NCBI RefSeq assembly: GCF_014137855.1
Contig: NZ_JACGWT010000005.1
Location: 124,001-188,000 of the forward strand
DNA length: 64,000 nucleotides
Source: Microlunatus kandeliicorticis
GTDB taxonomy: Bacteria > Actinomycetota > Actinomycetes > Propionibacteriales > Propionibacteriaceae
Direction: 5' to 3'
Part shown: positions 8,770-17,947 of the stretch, in pieces
Layout: each line of letters opens with the position of its first letter
How positions within the stretch are numbered: the first letter of the stretch is position 1
Position numbers and translations under genes: made by a program
Notes under the pieces: generated by a model
What the model was told of the DNA's origin: nothing
Databases searched by the model: none
What the model saw: the letters and a program-made list of their open reading frames with translations, nothing else

Positions 8770-9065
8770 AACCTCGCCAGTCTCCCCCACCGGCCCAGCG
8801 GTTGTCAGATCGGCGTCCGCGACCGGACCGGTCCGACCCGACGCCCGCCCCGGACGAACGAACACCCCGTCCGCGGTCGTGATGGGCACTCGGGGGATTG
8901 CCGACAACGACCGGGGTCCGGGGCGTTCGTCCGGGGGTTCTTCGGGGGGTGACTGCATCCGGGGTTCGCACCCGCCGGAGGACCCGGATGGGTGCCCGCG
9001 ACGATTCTCAGAGTTTTTTCAGACCGGAGAGAAATCCGGTCGGTTGGTCGCCGCCACACCGGAAC
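8770..9065. other. Intergenic region between ftsK and rimO
   Basis: About 300 bp without a convincing gene on either strand. It contains G-rich runs on the plus strand and a short AT-richer stretch (9008-9032), and must hold the rimO-pgsA-pncC promoter on the minus strand. I could not pick a convincing -35/-10 pair. Confidence 0.5.
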
Positions 9066-9097
9066 GACCCGCCCCCGGACGGCGCCGGGGACGGGTC
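9066..9097 (-). terminator. Hairpin downstream of ftsK
   Basis: A 13-bp stem (9066-9078 with 9085-9097, one G-U pair) around a 6-nt loop lies 24 nt after the ftsK stop. No T tract follows, so it is a candidate intrinsic terminator of the actinobacterial kind. Confidence 0.5.
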
Positions 9098-9120
9098 GGA
9101 CGGATCAGGATCGACCGGCA

Positions 9121-11820
9121 TCAGCCGGCGCGCAGGTTGTCCATCACCACGTCGAGCTCGTCGGGCTTGACCAGCACGTCGCGCGGCTTCGAGCCCTCCG
9201 AGGGCCCGACCACGCCGCGGGTCTCGAGGATGTCCATCAGCCGGCCGGCCTTGGCGAAGCCGACGCGGAGCTTGCGCTGCAGCATCGAGGTCGACCCGAG
9301 CTGGAGGGTGACCACCAGCTCGACCGCCTGCAGCACCAGGTCGAGGTCGTCGCCGATGTCCTCGGCCACCTTGGTGCTCGTCTCGGCCGAAGCCGTGACG
9401 TCCTCGCGGTAGTTCGGCTTGAGCTGCTCCGAGACGTGCTTGACCACCGCCCGGATCTCGTTCTCGGTGACCCAGGCACCCTGGATCCGGGTCGGCTTGC
9501 CCGCCCCCATCGGCAGGAACAGACCGTCGCCCTGACCGACCAGCTTCTCCGCGCCGGGCTGGTCGAGGATGACCCGCGAGTCGGTCATCGAGCTGGTGGC
9601 CAGGGCCAGCCGGCTCGGGACGTTGGCCTTGATCAACCCGGTGACCACGTCGGTGCTCGGCCGCTGGGTGGCCAGCACCAGGTGGATGCCGGCCGCCCGG
9701 GCCAGCTGGGTGATCCGGACCACCGAGTCCTCGACGTCGCGCGGGGCGACCATCATCAGGTCGGCGAGCTCGTCGACGATCACCAGCAGGTACGGGTAAG
9801 GCGCGAGCACCCGCTCCGAGCCCTCGGGCACCTTGACGCTGCCCGCCCGGACCGCCTTGTTGAAGTCGTCGACGTGCCGGAAGCCGAACGCGGCCAGGTC
9901 GTCGTAGCGCATGTCCATCTCGCGGACGACCCACTGCAGCGCCTCGGCCGCCTTCTTCGGCGCCGTGATGATCGGGGTGACCAGGTGCGGGACACCCTCG
10001 TAGGCGGTCAGCTCGACCCGCTTGGGGTCGACCAGCAGCAGCCGGACCTCGTCCGGGGTGGCCCGCATCAGGATCGAGGTGATCATGGTGTTGATCACCA
10101 CCGACTTGCCCGAGCCGGTGGCGCCGGCCACCAGCAGGTGCGGCATCTTGGCCAGGTTGGCCACCACGAACCCGCCCTCGACGTCCTTGCCGAGCCCGAC
10201 GGTCATCGGGTGGTGGTCGTTGCGCGCCTTGGTGCTGCGGAGCACGTCGCCGAGGCTGACGACCTCCTTGTCGGTGTTCGGGATCTCGATGCCGATCGCC
10301 GACTTGCCGGGGATCGGCGAGAGGATCCGCACCTCGTTGCTGGCCACCGCGTAGGAGATGTTCTTGCTCAGCGCGGTGACCTTCTCGACCTTGACCGCGG
10401 GGCCGAGCTCGACCTCGTAGCGGGTCACCGTCGGGCCGCGGGTGTAGCCGGTGACCTGGGCGTCGATGTCGAACTGCTCGAGCACCCCGGTCAGTCGGCC
10501 GACCACCGAGTCCGAGGCCTCGGTCCGCGGTCGGTGGGCGGTGCCCTGCTTGAGCTGCTCGCTGTCGGGCAGCACGTACTGGACGTCGCCGGACAGCTGG
10601 AGCTGCTCGACGCGCTGCGGGACCGGGGTGTGCGGCGGCGGCTCCAGCACGGCGGACCCGGCCTCGTCACCGTCGCTCTCGCCGTGAACGACGAAGCTCG
10701 GGGCGCGTCCCGCGGTGGTGCGGGCCTTGCCGTCGGTCCCGGCGGGGGTCTTGGGGAGCCCGGCGGTGATCGTGCGCCGCCCCGGGCTCTCGGTCTCGGT
10801 GATCTCCTCGAGCTCGGCGTCGACGACGTCCGCGTCGGACGCCTCGGTCTCCGGCTCCTCGGTGCGCCGGCGGCGGCGCGACCGCCGGCCCTCGGACCCG
10901 TCGGTGATCATCGGGGTGTCGTAGGCGCGGTCGGCGTCGTAGCTGATCTCGCCGACGACCTCACCGTCGACAACCCGGCCCTGCGGCGTGAAGCGTTCGC
11001 GGAGCGCCTGCAGCCGCCCGGGGATCTCGTGCAGCGGGATGCCGAGCACCACCAGCACGCCGAAGACCAACAGCAGTGCCAGCAGCGGCGCGGCGACCCA
11101 GTTGGTCTTGAGCAGGTCGTGCAGCAGCGAGGAGGAGATGAAACCCAGGACGCCGCCGGCCTGGCGCATCTGCTCCGGATGGTCCGGGCGGGGCAGGCCG
11201 TGGGCGAGGTTGATCAGGCCGAGCAGCCCGAGCAGGACGGCGGTCCAGCCGACCGCCTGCCGGCCGCCGGGGCCGTTGCGCTCGGGGTTCCGCAGGGTGC
11301 GCCAGGCCATCCCCGCCAGCAGGATGGGCGCGGCGTAGGCGAGCGTCCCGATGACGCTGGTCAGCCCGGTGTGGATCCAGGGGCCCACAGGAGCGGGCAG
11401 GCCCCACCAGAACTCGGCGGCGACGACAATCGCGCACCCGACCAGGAACAGCCCGACGCCGTCACGCCGGAGAGCGGGGTCGAGGCCCTCGCGCTGGTCG
11501 CGGCCCGAGCCGACCATCCGGGCGCCGTGACCGACTGCGTGCGCCACCCCCAGCCAGGCGCCGCGCAGACCGCGCCCGAGCTGATTGCCGACCGAGGGAC
11601 GTGAGCCGGCACGACCGGCCGGGCGGCGGTTGCCGCTCGGTTGGTTCTGCCGGGGCCGGGGCGCCGGGCGCGACCCGCCCGACGAGCCGTTCCGCGACCG
11701 GGAGCCGGACGTGGAGGCACGCTGGGTGGGTTTCTTGCTTCCGGACGACCGCGGAGCCGAACCGCCACCACGGGTGGCGGAGCTACGGGACCGCGGTGGG
11801 GAAGACGCGCGGGTCGCCAT
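9121..11820 (-). CDS. ftsK: DNA translocase FtsK
   Basis: This 899-residue protein couples chromosome segregation to division at the septum. A basic Ser/Arg/Pro-rich N-terminus (about 1-100) is followed by four membrane helices (about 110-270) and an acidic linker. The alpha-beta motor domain has Walker A GATGSGKS near residue 565 and a Walker B region LLLVDPKRVEL. The C-terminal gamma winged helix (about 830-899; QLGSTSMLQRKLRVGFAKAGRLMD) reads DNA polarity sequences. ATG 11820 was chosen because TAACCT ends 7 nt upstream, a leaderless arrangement; an in-frame start 42 nt upstream would lie ahead of that promoter. Translation-facilitated polarity sites were not sought. Confidence 0.96.
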   Translation of the reverse strand: MATRASSPPRSRSSATRGGGSAPRSSGSKKPTQRASTSGSRSRNGSSGGSRPAPRPRQNQPSGNRRPAGRAGSRPSVGNQLGRGLRGAWLGVAHAVGHGARMVGSGRDQREGLDPALRRDGVGLFLVGCAIVVAAEFWWGLPAPVGPWIHTGLTSVIGTLAYAAPILLAGMAWRTLRNPERNGPGGRQAVGWTAVLLGLLGLINLAHGLPRPDHPEQMRQAGGVLGFISSSLLHDLLKTNWVAAPLLALLLVFGVLVVLGIPLHEIPGRLQALRERFTPQGRVVDGEVVGEISYDADRAYDTPMITDGSEGRRSRRRRRTEEPETEASDADVVDAELEEITETESPGRRTITAGLPKTPAGTDGKARTTAGRAPSFVVHGESDGDEAGSAVLEPPPHTPVPQRVEQLQLSGDVQYVLPDSEQLKQGTAHRPRTEASDSVVGRLTGVLEQFDIDAQVTGYTRGPTVTRYEVELGPAVKVEKVTALSKNISYAVASNEVRILSPIPGKSAIGIEIPNTDKEVVSLGDVLRSTKARNDHHPMTVGLGKDVEGGFVVANLAKMPHLLVAGATGSGKSVVINTMITSILMRATPDEVRLLLVDPKRVELTAYEGVPHLVTPIITAPKKAAEALQWVVREMDMRYDDLAAFGFRHVDDFNKAVRAGSVKVPEGSERVLAPYPYLLVIVDELADLMMVAPRDVEDSVVRITQLARAAGIHLVLATQRPSTDVVTGLIKANVPSRLALATSSMTDSRVILDQPGAEKLVGQGDGLFLPMGAGKPTRIQGAWVTENEIRAVVKHVSEQLKPNYREDVTASAETSTKVAEDIGDDLDLVLQAVELVVTLQLGSTSMLQRKLRVGFAKAGRLMDILETRGVVGPSEGSKPRDVLVKPDELDVVMDNLRAG

Positions 11821-11928
11821 GATCGCGAGGTTACGCGATGCCGCGCTCCCCCGGACCGCCACACGCCGGTCCCGCGCCGCCCGGGGCTCGCGGACCCTCG
11901 AGCGCCCTCCGAGGCCTCGCGGGCCCGC

Positions 11929-12939
11929 TCAGCGGCGGAAGTGGTCCCAGCCGCGCGCACCTTCCCACTCTCGACCGTCGACCGTCACCCGGCCCTCGGC
12001 GGCGTCCGGGCGCAGCACCCGACCGACCACCGTCCAACCCTCGGGGACGTCCTCGGCGGAGAAGGCGGCGGCCAGCGCGTGGTCCTCGCCCCCGGTGAGG
12101 ATCAGCGTGAGCGGGTCCGAGCCGGTGGCCGCGGCGACCGCCCGCAGCGGATCCGGCACCGCGAACGCCGCGGGGTCGAGATCGATGATCACCTTGGAGG
12201 CACGGGCGACGTGGCCGAGGTCGGCGAGCAGACCGTCGGAGATGTCGATCATGGCGTGGGCCCCGGCGGCGGCGGCCGCCCGACCCTGTCCGTAGGGCAC
12301 CGCCGGCACGCGTTGGGCCTCGACGACCGCGCGTGGTGACCGGAAACCGCGACCCAGCACGGCCAGCCCGGCGGCCGCCCAGCCGAGCCTCCCGCAGACC
12401 GCGACCACGTCGCCCGGCCGGGCGTTGTCCCGGGTGATCGCCTCGCCGGGCAGGGTACCGAGCGCGGTCACCGCGATCATGATCACCGGCCCGCGGGTGG
12501 TGTCGCCGCCGAGCAGCGCCGCGCCCGCGGTCCGGCACTCCTGCCGGACCCCGGCGGCGAAGTCCAGCGCCCAGCGGGTGGGCAGCTCGGCCGGCGCGGT
12601 GAACCCGACCAGCACCCCGACCGGGGCCGCCCCCATCGCCTCGAGGTCGGCCAGGTTGACCGCCACCGCCTTGCGGCCGACGTCGAGCGCCTCGGACCAG
12701 TCGGTGCGGAAGTGCACGCCCTCCACCAGGCAGTCGATCGAGCTGACCACCGGACCGTCGGCCAGCAGCACCGCACCGTCGTCGCCGGGACCGAGCAGTA
12801 CGCGGCCACCGACCGCCGCGGCCAGCTCGGGCTCGAGGTCGGCGGTGATCGCCGAGATCAGCGCGAACTCACCGGTCGTCCCGAGGGTCTCGGCGGCCGG
12901 GTCGTCGGAGCCGCGCGGTGGTCGGCGCTCGGTCTGCAC
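11929..12939 (-). CDS. thiL: Thiamine-monophosphate kinase
   Basis: This 336-residue enzyme phosphorylates thiamine monophosphate to thiamine diphosphate with ATP. The metal/nucleotide motifs are GPGDDGAVL near residue 51, SSIDCLVEGVHF near 66-77, VNLADLEAMGA near 94 and IDISDGLLADL. GTG 12939 fits the usual N-terminus, and AACAAT ends 6 nt upstream, implying a leaderless mRNA. It is divergent from the Lrp ligand-domain gene. The first 20 or so residues are a poorly conserved tail. Confidence 0.95.
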   Translation of the reverse strand: MQTERRPPRGSDDPAAETLGTTGEFALISAITADLEPELAAAVGGRVLLGPGDDGAVLLADGPVVSSIDCLVEGVHFRTDWSEALDVGRKAVAVNLADLEAMGAAPVGVLVGFTAPAELPTRWALDFAAGVRQECRTAGAALLGGDTTRGPVIMIAVTALGTLPGEAITRDNARPGDVVAVCGRLGWAAAGLAVLGRGFRSPRAVVEAQRVPAVPYGQGRAAAAAGAHAMIDISDGLLADLGHVARASKVIIDLDPAAFAVPDPLRAVAAATGSDPLTLILTGGEDHALAAAFSAEDVPEGWTVVGRVLRPDAAEGRVTVDGREWEGARGWDHFRR

Positions 12940-13081
12940 GCGACGATTGTTGCCGAACGCCGGTCGTCCGGCCGATCCGGACCGGGTACGGTTCTCTCGG
13001 CCTCACGGAGGCCGCTGCGGTCCGCGCCGAGCGCGGCGCCGGAGTCGACGGGAGCAGTGTCCACGAGAGGGGGCGTAGTCG

Positions 13082-13318
13082 ATGGTCGTGCAGGCCTACA
13101 TCCTGGTGCAGACCGGTGTCGGAAAGGCCGCGGAGGTCGCGGGCGAGATCCGCGCCATCAAGGGCGTCACCCTGGCCGAGGACGTCACCGGCCCCTACGA
13201 CGTGATCGTCCGCGCCGAGGCGGCGAACGTCGACGAGCTCGGCCAGCTGGTGGTCGCCAAGGTGCAGAACGTCGCGGGCATCACCCGCACCGTCACCTGC
13301 CCCGTGGTCCACATCTGA
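13082..13318 (+). CDS. Stand-alone Lrp/AsnC ligand-binding (RAM) domain protein
   Basis: This 78-residue protein consists only of the RAM beta-alpha-beta domain of Lrp/AsnC regulators, with GPYDVIVRAEAANVDELGQLV in the middle and TRTVTCPVVHI at the end. It has no DNA-binding helix-turn-helix. Such single-domain proteins oligomerise and bind amino acids, and often sit beside thiL in actinobacteria. A role as partner or modulator of a full Lrp is possible but inferred. GAGAGGGGG precedes the ATG. Confidence 0.88.
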   Translation: MVVQAYILVQTGVGKAAEVAGEIRAIKGVTLAEDVTGPYDVIVRAEAANVDELGQLVVAKVQNVAGITRTVTCPVVHI

Positions 13319-13500
13319 AGATCTGAGCTCGTTCGCGCACGCCGCGCTGAACTGCTCGTCTTCCTCCTGCTCGCGCGGCCCGGGCACGCGCCCGTGCAGA
13401 CGTTTCGTCGGCTGCACCTGTCTGTCCGGCCGCGCTCGTGCGGCGTGCAGACGAGCAGGCGCGGCTCAGAGGACGCTCACGAGCGGACTGGCGTGCGGAC

Positions 13501-13554
13501 GCGCGCTGAGCCTGTCGAAGCGCCAGCACGCGCGCTGAGCCTGTCGAAGCGCCA
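13501..13554. repeat. GCGCTGAGCCTGTCGAAGCG repeat, two direct copies
   Basis: Two copies (13501-13525 and 13530-13554) of the same dispersed element as at 6.1 kb lie 29 bp apart, downstream of the kinase-like gene that ends at 13573. The rest of 13319-13500 shows only short GTGCAGACG repeats and no gene. Confidence 0.8.
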
Positions 13555-13572
13555 ACACGCACGCCGGCACGC

Positions 13573-14463
13573 TCAGGCGGCGAGGGCGCGGGCGAGGGCG
13601 GCCAGGTCGGGCCAGTCGGGGCTGTCCTGTATGCAGCGGGCGAAGAGCCAGTGGCGCACCCGGGTGGGGTCCAGGTCGGCCTCGTCGCAGACCCGGGCGA
13701 TCAGCCCGAGAGGGTCGGCGAGCAGGCTGTCGAAGCAGTTGAGCAGGTGCTGGAGCACGTCGTAGTGCGGGTCGCCGACGTACGGCTTCGGGTCGATCAG
13801 CAGCCAGGGCAGCCGGGTGCCGGAGAGCACGTTGCCGCCGTGCAGGTCGGTGCACAGCAGCACCGCGGTGTCCGCGTCGCGCGGCAGTGCCCGGAACAGC
13901 GCCAGGCCCTCGCGGACCAGCCCCGGATCGACGCCGGGCGGACGCTCGGCGTGCGCGGTCTCCGCCTCGTCGGCCCACAGGTCGCAGAGCTCGGTCAGCG
14001 GCCGGAACGGGTGATCGGCCGGCACCGGCACAGCCCGGATCCGGCGCAGCAGCGCGCCGATCACCCGGTGCTGCTCGCCCTCGGGCCGGGTCCGCAGCTC
14101 CTCCCCCGGTCGGCAGCGTTCGAGCAGCGCGGCCGTGGTGGGTCCGTGGTTCTCGTACCGGAAGACCTGCACGGCACCCTCGCCGCCGAGGACGGCCAGC
14201 CCCTCGGCCTCGTCGCGCGCCTCGGTGTGGGTCCAGCCCACCTTGAGCACCAGGTCGGCACCGCCGGCGTCGGTCGCCGGGGCTACCCACGACCCCGAGC
14301 CGCCCGGTTCGAACGGCGCCCCGAGCTCCAGCTCCCAACGCTGGGCCAGGTCCGCGATCCGGTCCGGCAGCCCGGCGTACCAGGCGCGCATCCCGGCCGA
14401 CCGGGTCCGCTCGGCCGAGGCGCGGAGGTTGGCCGGCATCGGCACCGCGGCGGCCCCGGTCAC
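13573..14463 (-). CDS. Aminoglycoside/hydroxyurea kinase-family protein (APH(6)-like)
   Basis: This 296-residue protein resembles the aminoglycoside/hydroxyurea resistance kinase family (APH(6)/StrB type). The catalytic loop is CTDLHGGNVL and the metal-binding segment LLIDPKPYVGDPHYDVLQHLLNC, near residues 205-245. Family members phosphorylate streptomycin or hydroxyurea, but many chromosomal members have no shown drug substrate. It starts 16 bp after the ddl stop on the same strand, so it is probably cotranscribed with ddl. Resistance is not established. The dispersed repeats lie just downstream of its stop. Confidence 0.82.
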   Translation of the reverse strand: MTGAAAVPMPANLRASAERTRSAGMRAWYAGLPDRIADLAQRWELELGAPFEPGGSGSWVAPATDAGGADLVLKVGWTHTEARDEAEGLAVLGGEGAVQVFRYENHGPTTAALLERCRPGEELRTRPEGEQHRVIGALLRRIRAVPVPADHPFRPLTELCDLWADEAETAHAERPPGVDPGLVREGLALFRALPRDADTAVLLCTDLHGGNVLSGTRLPWLLIDPKPYVGDPHYDVLQHLLNCFDSLLADPLGLIARVCDEADLDPTRVRHWLFARCIQDSPDWPDLAALARALAA

Positions 14464-14479
14464 AACCGATCCCGGGCGC

Positions 14480-15631
14480 TCAGCGCAACCCGGTGGGCCG
14501 CTGCAGCGCGAGCTGGAGCAGCCGGTCGACCAGGCTCGGGTAGTCCAGGCCGCTGGCCGCCCACACCCGCGGGAACATCGAGTGCTCGGTGAAGCCGGGC
14601 ATGGTGTTGATCTCGTTGACCACCAGCCGGCGGTCTTCGGTGAGGAAGAAGTCGACCCGCGCGAGCCCCTCGCAGCCGATCGCCTCGAACGTCCGCGCCG
14701 CCAGCTGCTGCATCTCGGCGGCGACCGCCGGGTCGAGCTCGGCGGGGACGTCGAGGTCGACCTGCTCCTCGGGCAGGTACTTGGCCTCGAAGTCGTAGAA
14801 CCCGGAGGCGGTGTGCATCCTGATCTCGGCGACCGCGCTCACCTCGGGACTGCCGTCGTCGAGTGACTGCAGCACCCCGCACTCGAGCTCGCGGGCGTTG
14901 ACGAAGCCCTGTTCGACCACCACCTTCGGGTCGTAGCCGCGGGCGAACTCGACCGCCGCCTCGAGGTCGGCGGGGTCGTCGACCCGCCGGATGCCGAGGC
15001 TCGACCCACCGCGGGCCGGCTTGACGAAGAGCGGATAGGTCAGTGTCGCCACCGACTCGAGCGCGGCGCCGCGGTCGTGCTCCCACTGCCGCGGCGTGAT
15101 CACCGCGTACGGCCCGATCGGCAGTCCGGAGGCAGCCAGCACCAGCTTCATGGCGTGCTTGTCCATGCCGACCGCGCTGGCCAGCACGCCGGCGCCGACG
15201 TAGCGGACGCCCATCAGCTCGAACATCCCCTGGATCGTGCCGTCCTCGCCGAACGGCCCGTGGAGCAGCGAGAACGCGACGTCGATCCGGCCGAGCGCGG
15301 CCAGCGAGCCCTGCTCGCGCCGGGCCAGCTCGCTGCCGGTCTCCCCGCGCACCAGCACCGCCTCGGCCGCGTCCTCGGTCAGTTCGGGAAGCCGCCCGTC
15401 GGTGACGTGCAGCCGTTCGAGCACCTCCGGGCCGGCGACCACCAGTCGCCCGGACCGGGTGATCCCGATGCCGGTGACCTCGTAGCGCTCGGGATCCAGC
15501 GCGGCCAGCACGCCGCCCGCGGTCAGGCAGCTGACGCTGTGTTCGGAGCTCTGTCCGCCGAACACGACGGCGACGCGGACGCGGGCCGGGGGCTGCGGCG
15601 CGGTCGACGGGGCCTCGGGGATGGACGGCAC
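14480..15631 (-). CDS. ddl: D-alanine-D-alanine ligase
   Basis: This 383-residue ATP-grasp enzyme joins two D-alanines for peptidoglycan precursors. Motifs include VVFGGQSSEHSVS near residue 22, LLHGPFGEDGTIQGMFEL, the ATP-grasp loop KPARGGSSLGI and the metal site EINTMPGFTEHSMFP. The GEDG active-site context is that of ordinary Ddl, and no vanH/vanX neighbours exist, so it is not a Van-type D-Ala-D-Lac ligase. TAGCCT ends 6 nt before GTG 15631, pointing to a leaderless start. gpsA lies beyond the inserted plus-strand cystathionine gene, preserving a plsC-gpsA-ddl neighbourhood. Confidence 0.95.
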   Translation of the reverse strand: MPSIPEAPSTAPQPPARVRVAVVFGGQSSEHSVSCLTAGGVLAALDPERYEVTGIGITRSGRLVVAGPEVLERLHVTDGRLPELTEDAAEAVLVRGETGSELARREQGSLAALGRIDVAFSLLHGPFGEDGTIQGMFELMGVRYVGAGVLASAVGMDKHAMKLVLAASGLPIGPYAVITPRQWEHDRGAALESVATLTYPLFVKPARGGSSLGIRRVDDPADLEAAVEFARGYDPKVVVEQGFVNARELECGVLQSLDDGSPEVSAVAEIRMHTASGFYDFEAKYLPEEQVDLDVPAELDPAVAAEMQQLAARTFEAIGCEGLARVDFFLTEDRRLVVNEINTMPGFTEHSMFPRVWAASGLDYPSLVDRLLQLALQRPTGLR

Positions 15632-15766
15632 CCGCAGAGGCTATCCATCCGATCAGGGGACGACCGGCAGGCGCGCAGACCGGCACCGCCGAGCGGCCAC
15701 GGCCGGTGTGCGGACCACGGTCGACCACCGCGGCAGGAGCGGCCACCGGGCCGGGACAATGTCCGG

Positions 15767-16921
15767 GTGAGTGATCCGCACCCGTCCGACGACGACCAGA
15801 CCGCCACCCGCTGGCGGCCCGAGACGCTGGCGGTGGCCGCCGGACGCCCGGAGCGAACGATCGACGCGCCGCTCAACGAGCCGATCACCCCGGCCTCCAC
15901 CTACGTCGCGGCGGCCGACCCGACCGGCACGGTGGGCTACGGCCGCTACGGCAACCCGGGCTGGACCGCGCTCGAGGCGGCGGTCGGCGCGCTCGAGGGC
16001 GGGCCCGCGCTGGCCTTCGCCTCGGGCATGGCGGCGGCGCACGCGCTGCTCGAGCTGGTGCCCGACGGCGGCGTGCTCGTGCTCCAGCAGCAGTGCTATC
16101 TCGGCGTCGGTTCGCTGGCCGCCGAGTACGCGCAGCGACAGCGGTTCACGCTGCGGCTGGTCGACGGGGCCGACACCGAGGCCGTGCTCGCCGCCGCCGA
16201 GGGGGCCGACCTGGTCTGGCTCGAGACCCCGGCCAACCCGACGATGGAGGTGGCCGACGTCCGGGCCGTGGCCGCCGGACGTCCGGAGGGTGCCCTGCTG
16301 GTGGTCGACAACACCTTCGCCACCCCGGTCCAGCAGCGACCGCTCACCCTCGGTGCCGACCTGGCGCTGCACTCGGCGACCAAGTTCCTCTCCGGTCACT
16401 CCGACGCCCTCTGCGGGATGGTGGTCGCGGCCCCGGGTCGGCAGGACCTGCTGGACCGCCTCGGCGCCGTCCGCCGGCTCCACGGAGCCACCCCCGGGGT
16501 GCTCGAGACCTTCCTGGTGCTCCGGGGACTGCGGACGCTGCCGTTGCGGGTCCGGCAGGCCACGGCCAGCGCGGGCGAGCTGGCCCGGCGGCTGGCCGGG
16601 CACCCGGCGATCTTGCGGGTCCGCTACCCCGGGCTGACCGACGACCGGTTCCACGCCCTCGCCGCGACGCAGATGGACGGCTTCGGCTCGCTGGTCTCGA
16701 TCGAGCTGGCCGGAGCGGCCGCCGCCGAGACGCTGATCGAGCGGCTGCGGCTGTGGGTGCACGCGACCAGCCTCGGTGGGGTGGAGTCCACCCTCGAACG
16801 CCGTCGCCGCTGGCCGGCCGAGCTGCCCGCCGTCCCCGAGGGGCTGGTGCGGATGTCCGTCGGGCTCGAGCACGTCGAGGACCTGTGGGACGACCTCGAC
16901 CAGGCGCTCCGCGGGCTCTGA
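15767..16921 (+). CDS. Cystathionine gamma-synthase/lyase (trans-sulfuration PLP enzyme)
   Basis: This 384-residue PLP enzyme belongs to the Cys/Met metabolism family. The Schiff-base lysine is in [16 protein letters not shown] near residue 205, [14 protein letters not shown] is near 55-68 and [15 protein letters not shown] near 150. Members interconvert cystathionine, cysteine and homocysteine precursors; gamma-synthase, gamma-lyase and beta-lyase cannot be told apart reliably here. GTG 15767 was chosen because GACAAT ends 6 nt upstream; the frame is open far upstream but only as antisense of ddl. It stands alone on the plus strand between ddl and gpsA. Confidence 0.85.
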   Translation: MSDPHPSDDDQTATRWRPETLAVAAGRPERTIDAPLNEPITPASTYVAAADPTGTVGYGRYGNPGWTALEAAVGALEGGPALAFASGMAAAHALLELVPDGGVLVLQQQCYLGVGSLAAEYAQRQRFTLRLVDGADTEAVLAAAEGADLVWLETPANPTMEVADVRAVAAGRPEGALLVVDNTFATPVQQRPLTLGADLALHSATKFLSGHSDALCGMVVAAPGRQDLLDRLGAVRRLHGATPGVLETFLVLRGLRTLPLRVRQATASAGELARRLAGHPAILRVRYPGLTDDRFHALAATQMDGFGSLVSIELAGAAAAETLIERLRLWVHATSLGGVESTLERRRRWPAELPAVPEGLVRMSVGLEHVEDLWDDLDQALRGL

Positions 16922-16945
16922 GAGCCGGGGCTCAGGTCTCGTCGC

Positions 16946-17947
16946 TCAGGTCTCGTCGCGCTCGGGGCGCGCGGCGCGGGCCAGCAGGTGGGCGACCATC
17001 TCGCCCGGAGGCTCGCCGTTCTCGATCACCCGCACCACGGCCTCGACGATCGGCAGCTCGACGCCGTGGGCGCTGCCCAGGGCGCGGATCGCCGTGCAGG
17101 ACTTGACCCCTTCGGCCACCTGCCGGGTCGACCCGGCGATCTCGGCCACCGACCGACCGCGGCCGAGCTCCTCGCCGAACGACCGGTTGCGCGACAGCGG
17201 CGAGCTGCAGGTCGCCACCAGGTCGCCCATGCCGGCCAGGCCGGAGAACGTGTGCGGATCAGCCCCCAGCGCGCGTCCCAGCCGGCTGATCTCAGCCAGC
17301 CCGCGGGTGATCACCGACGCGGTGGCGTTGTCGCCGAAGCCGAGCCCGACCGCCATCCCGACCGCCAGCGCGATGACGTTCTTGGTGGCGCCGCCGAGCT
17401 CGCACCCGATCACGTCGGTGTTGGTGTAGGGCCGGAACGTCGGCGAGTGGCAGATCTTCTGCACCAGGGCCGCGGTCTCGTGCGCCGTCGAGGCGATCAC
17501 CGACGCGGCCGGTTGCCGCTCGGCGATCTCGTGCGACAGGTTCGGGCCGGTGAGCACGGCGATCCGCTCGTCGGGCAGCCCGGTGACCTCGGCGACCACC
17601 TCGCTCATCCGGCGTCCGGTGCCGAGCTCGATCCCCTTGGCCAGGCTCAGCACCACCGCGGTCTCGGGCAGCCGCCAGCCGGTCAGGTTCTGCCTCAGCG
17701 TCTGCGACGGCACGGCCAGCACGACCAGGTCGGCCTCGGCCATCGCCCGTTGCGGGTCGTCGGTCGCGGTCAGCGTCGGGGGCAGCTCGAGGTCGGGGAA
17801 GTAGTCGGGGTTGCGGTGCTCGGTGTTCACCGCCCGGCACACCTCGATCCGCCGGGCCCACAGCCGGACGTCGTTGCCGGCGTCGCAGAGGGTCAGCGCG
17901 AACGCCGTGCCCCACGACCCCGAACCCATCACCGCGACCCCGCTCAC
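16946..17947 (-). CDS. gpsA: NAD(P)-dependent glycerol-3-phosphate dehydrogenase
   Basis: This 333-residue enzyme reduces dihydroxyacetone phosphate to sn-glycerol-3-phosphate for phospholipid synthesis. The nucleotide-binding GSGSWGTAF lies at residues 8-16, with SLAKGIE, TGPNLSHEI and the substrate-binding segment GGATKNVIALAVGMAVGLGFGDN (catalytic Lys) near 180-205. GTG 17947 overlaps the plsC stop by 4 bp, so the two lipid genes are translationally coupled; GpsA supplies the glycerol-3-phosphate that is then acylated. Confidence 0.96.
   Translation of the reverse strand: MSGVAVMGSGSWGTAFALTLCDAGNDVRLWARRIEVCRAVNTEHRNPDYFPDLELPPTLTATDDPQRAMAEADLVVLAVPSQTLRQNLTGWRLPETAVVLSLAKGIELGTGRRMSEVVAEVTGLPDERIAVLTGPNLSHEIAERQPAASVIASTAHETAALVQKICHSPTFRPYTNTDVIGCELGGATKNVIALAVGMAVGLGFGDNATASVITRGLAEISRLGRALGADPHTFSGLAGMGDLVATCSSPLSRNRSFGEELGRGRSVAEIAGSTRQVAEGVKSCTAIRALGSAHGVELPIVEAVVRVIENGEPPGEMVAHLLARAARPERDET

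Noticed and set aside
8992-11604. An 870-codon plus-strand frame opposite ftsK.
   Set aside because: Its composition (runs of His, Gln, Arg, Val) is that of antisense in high-GC DNA, while the minus strand carries all FtsK domains.
14480-15631. A vancomycin-resistance type D-Ala-D-Lac ligase.
   Set aside because: Active-site context is that of ordinary Ddl, and no vanH, vanX or vanS/R genes are nearby.
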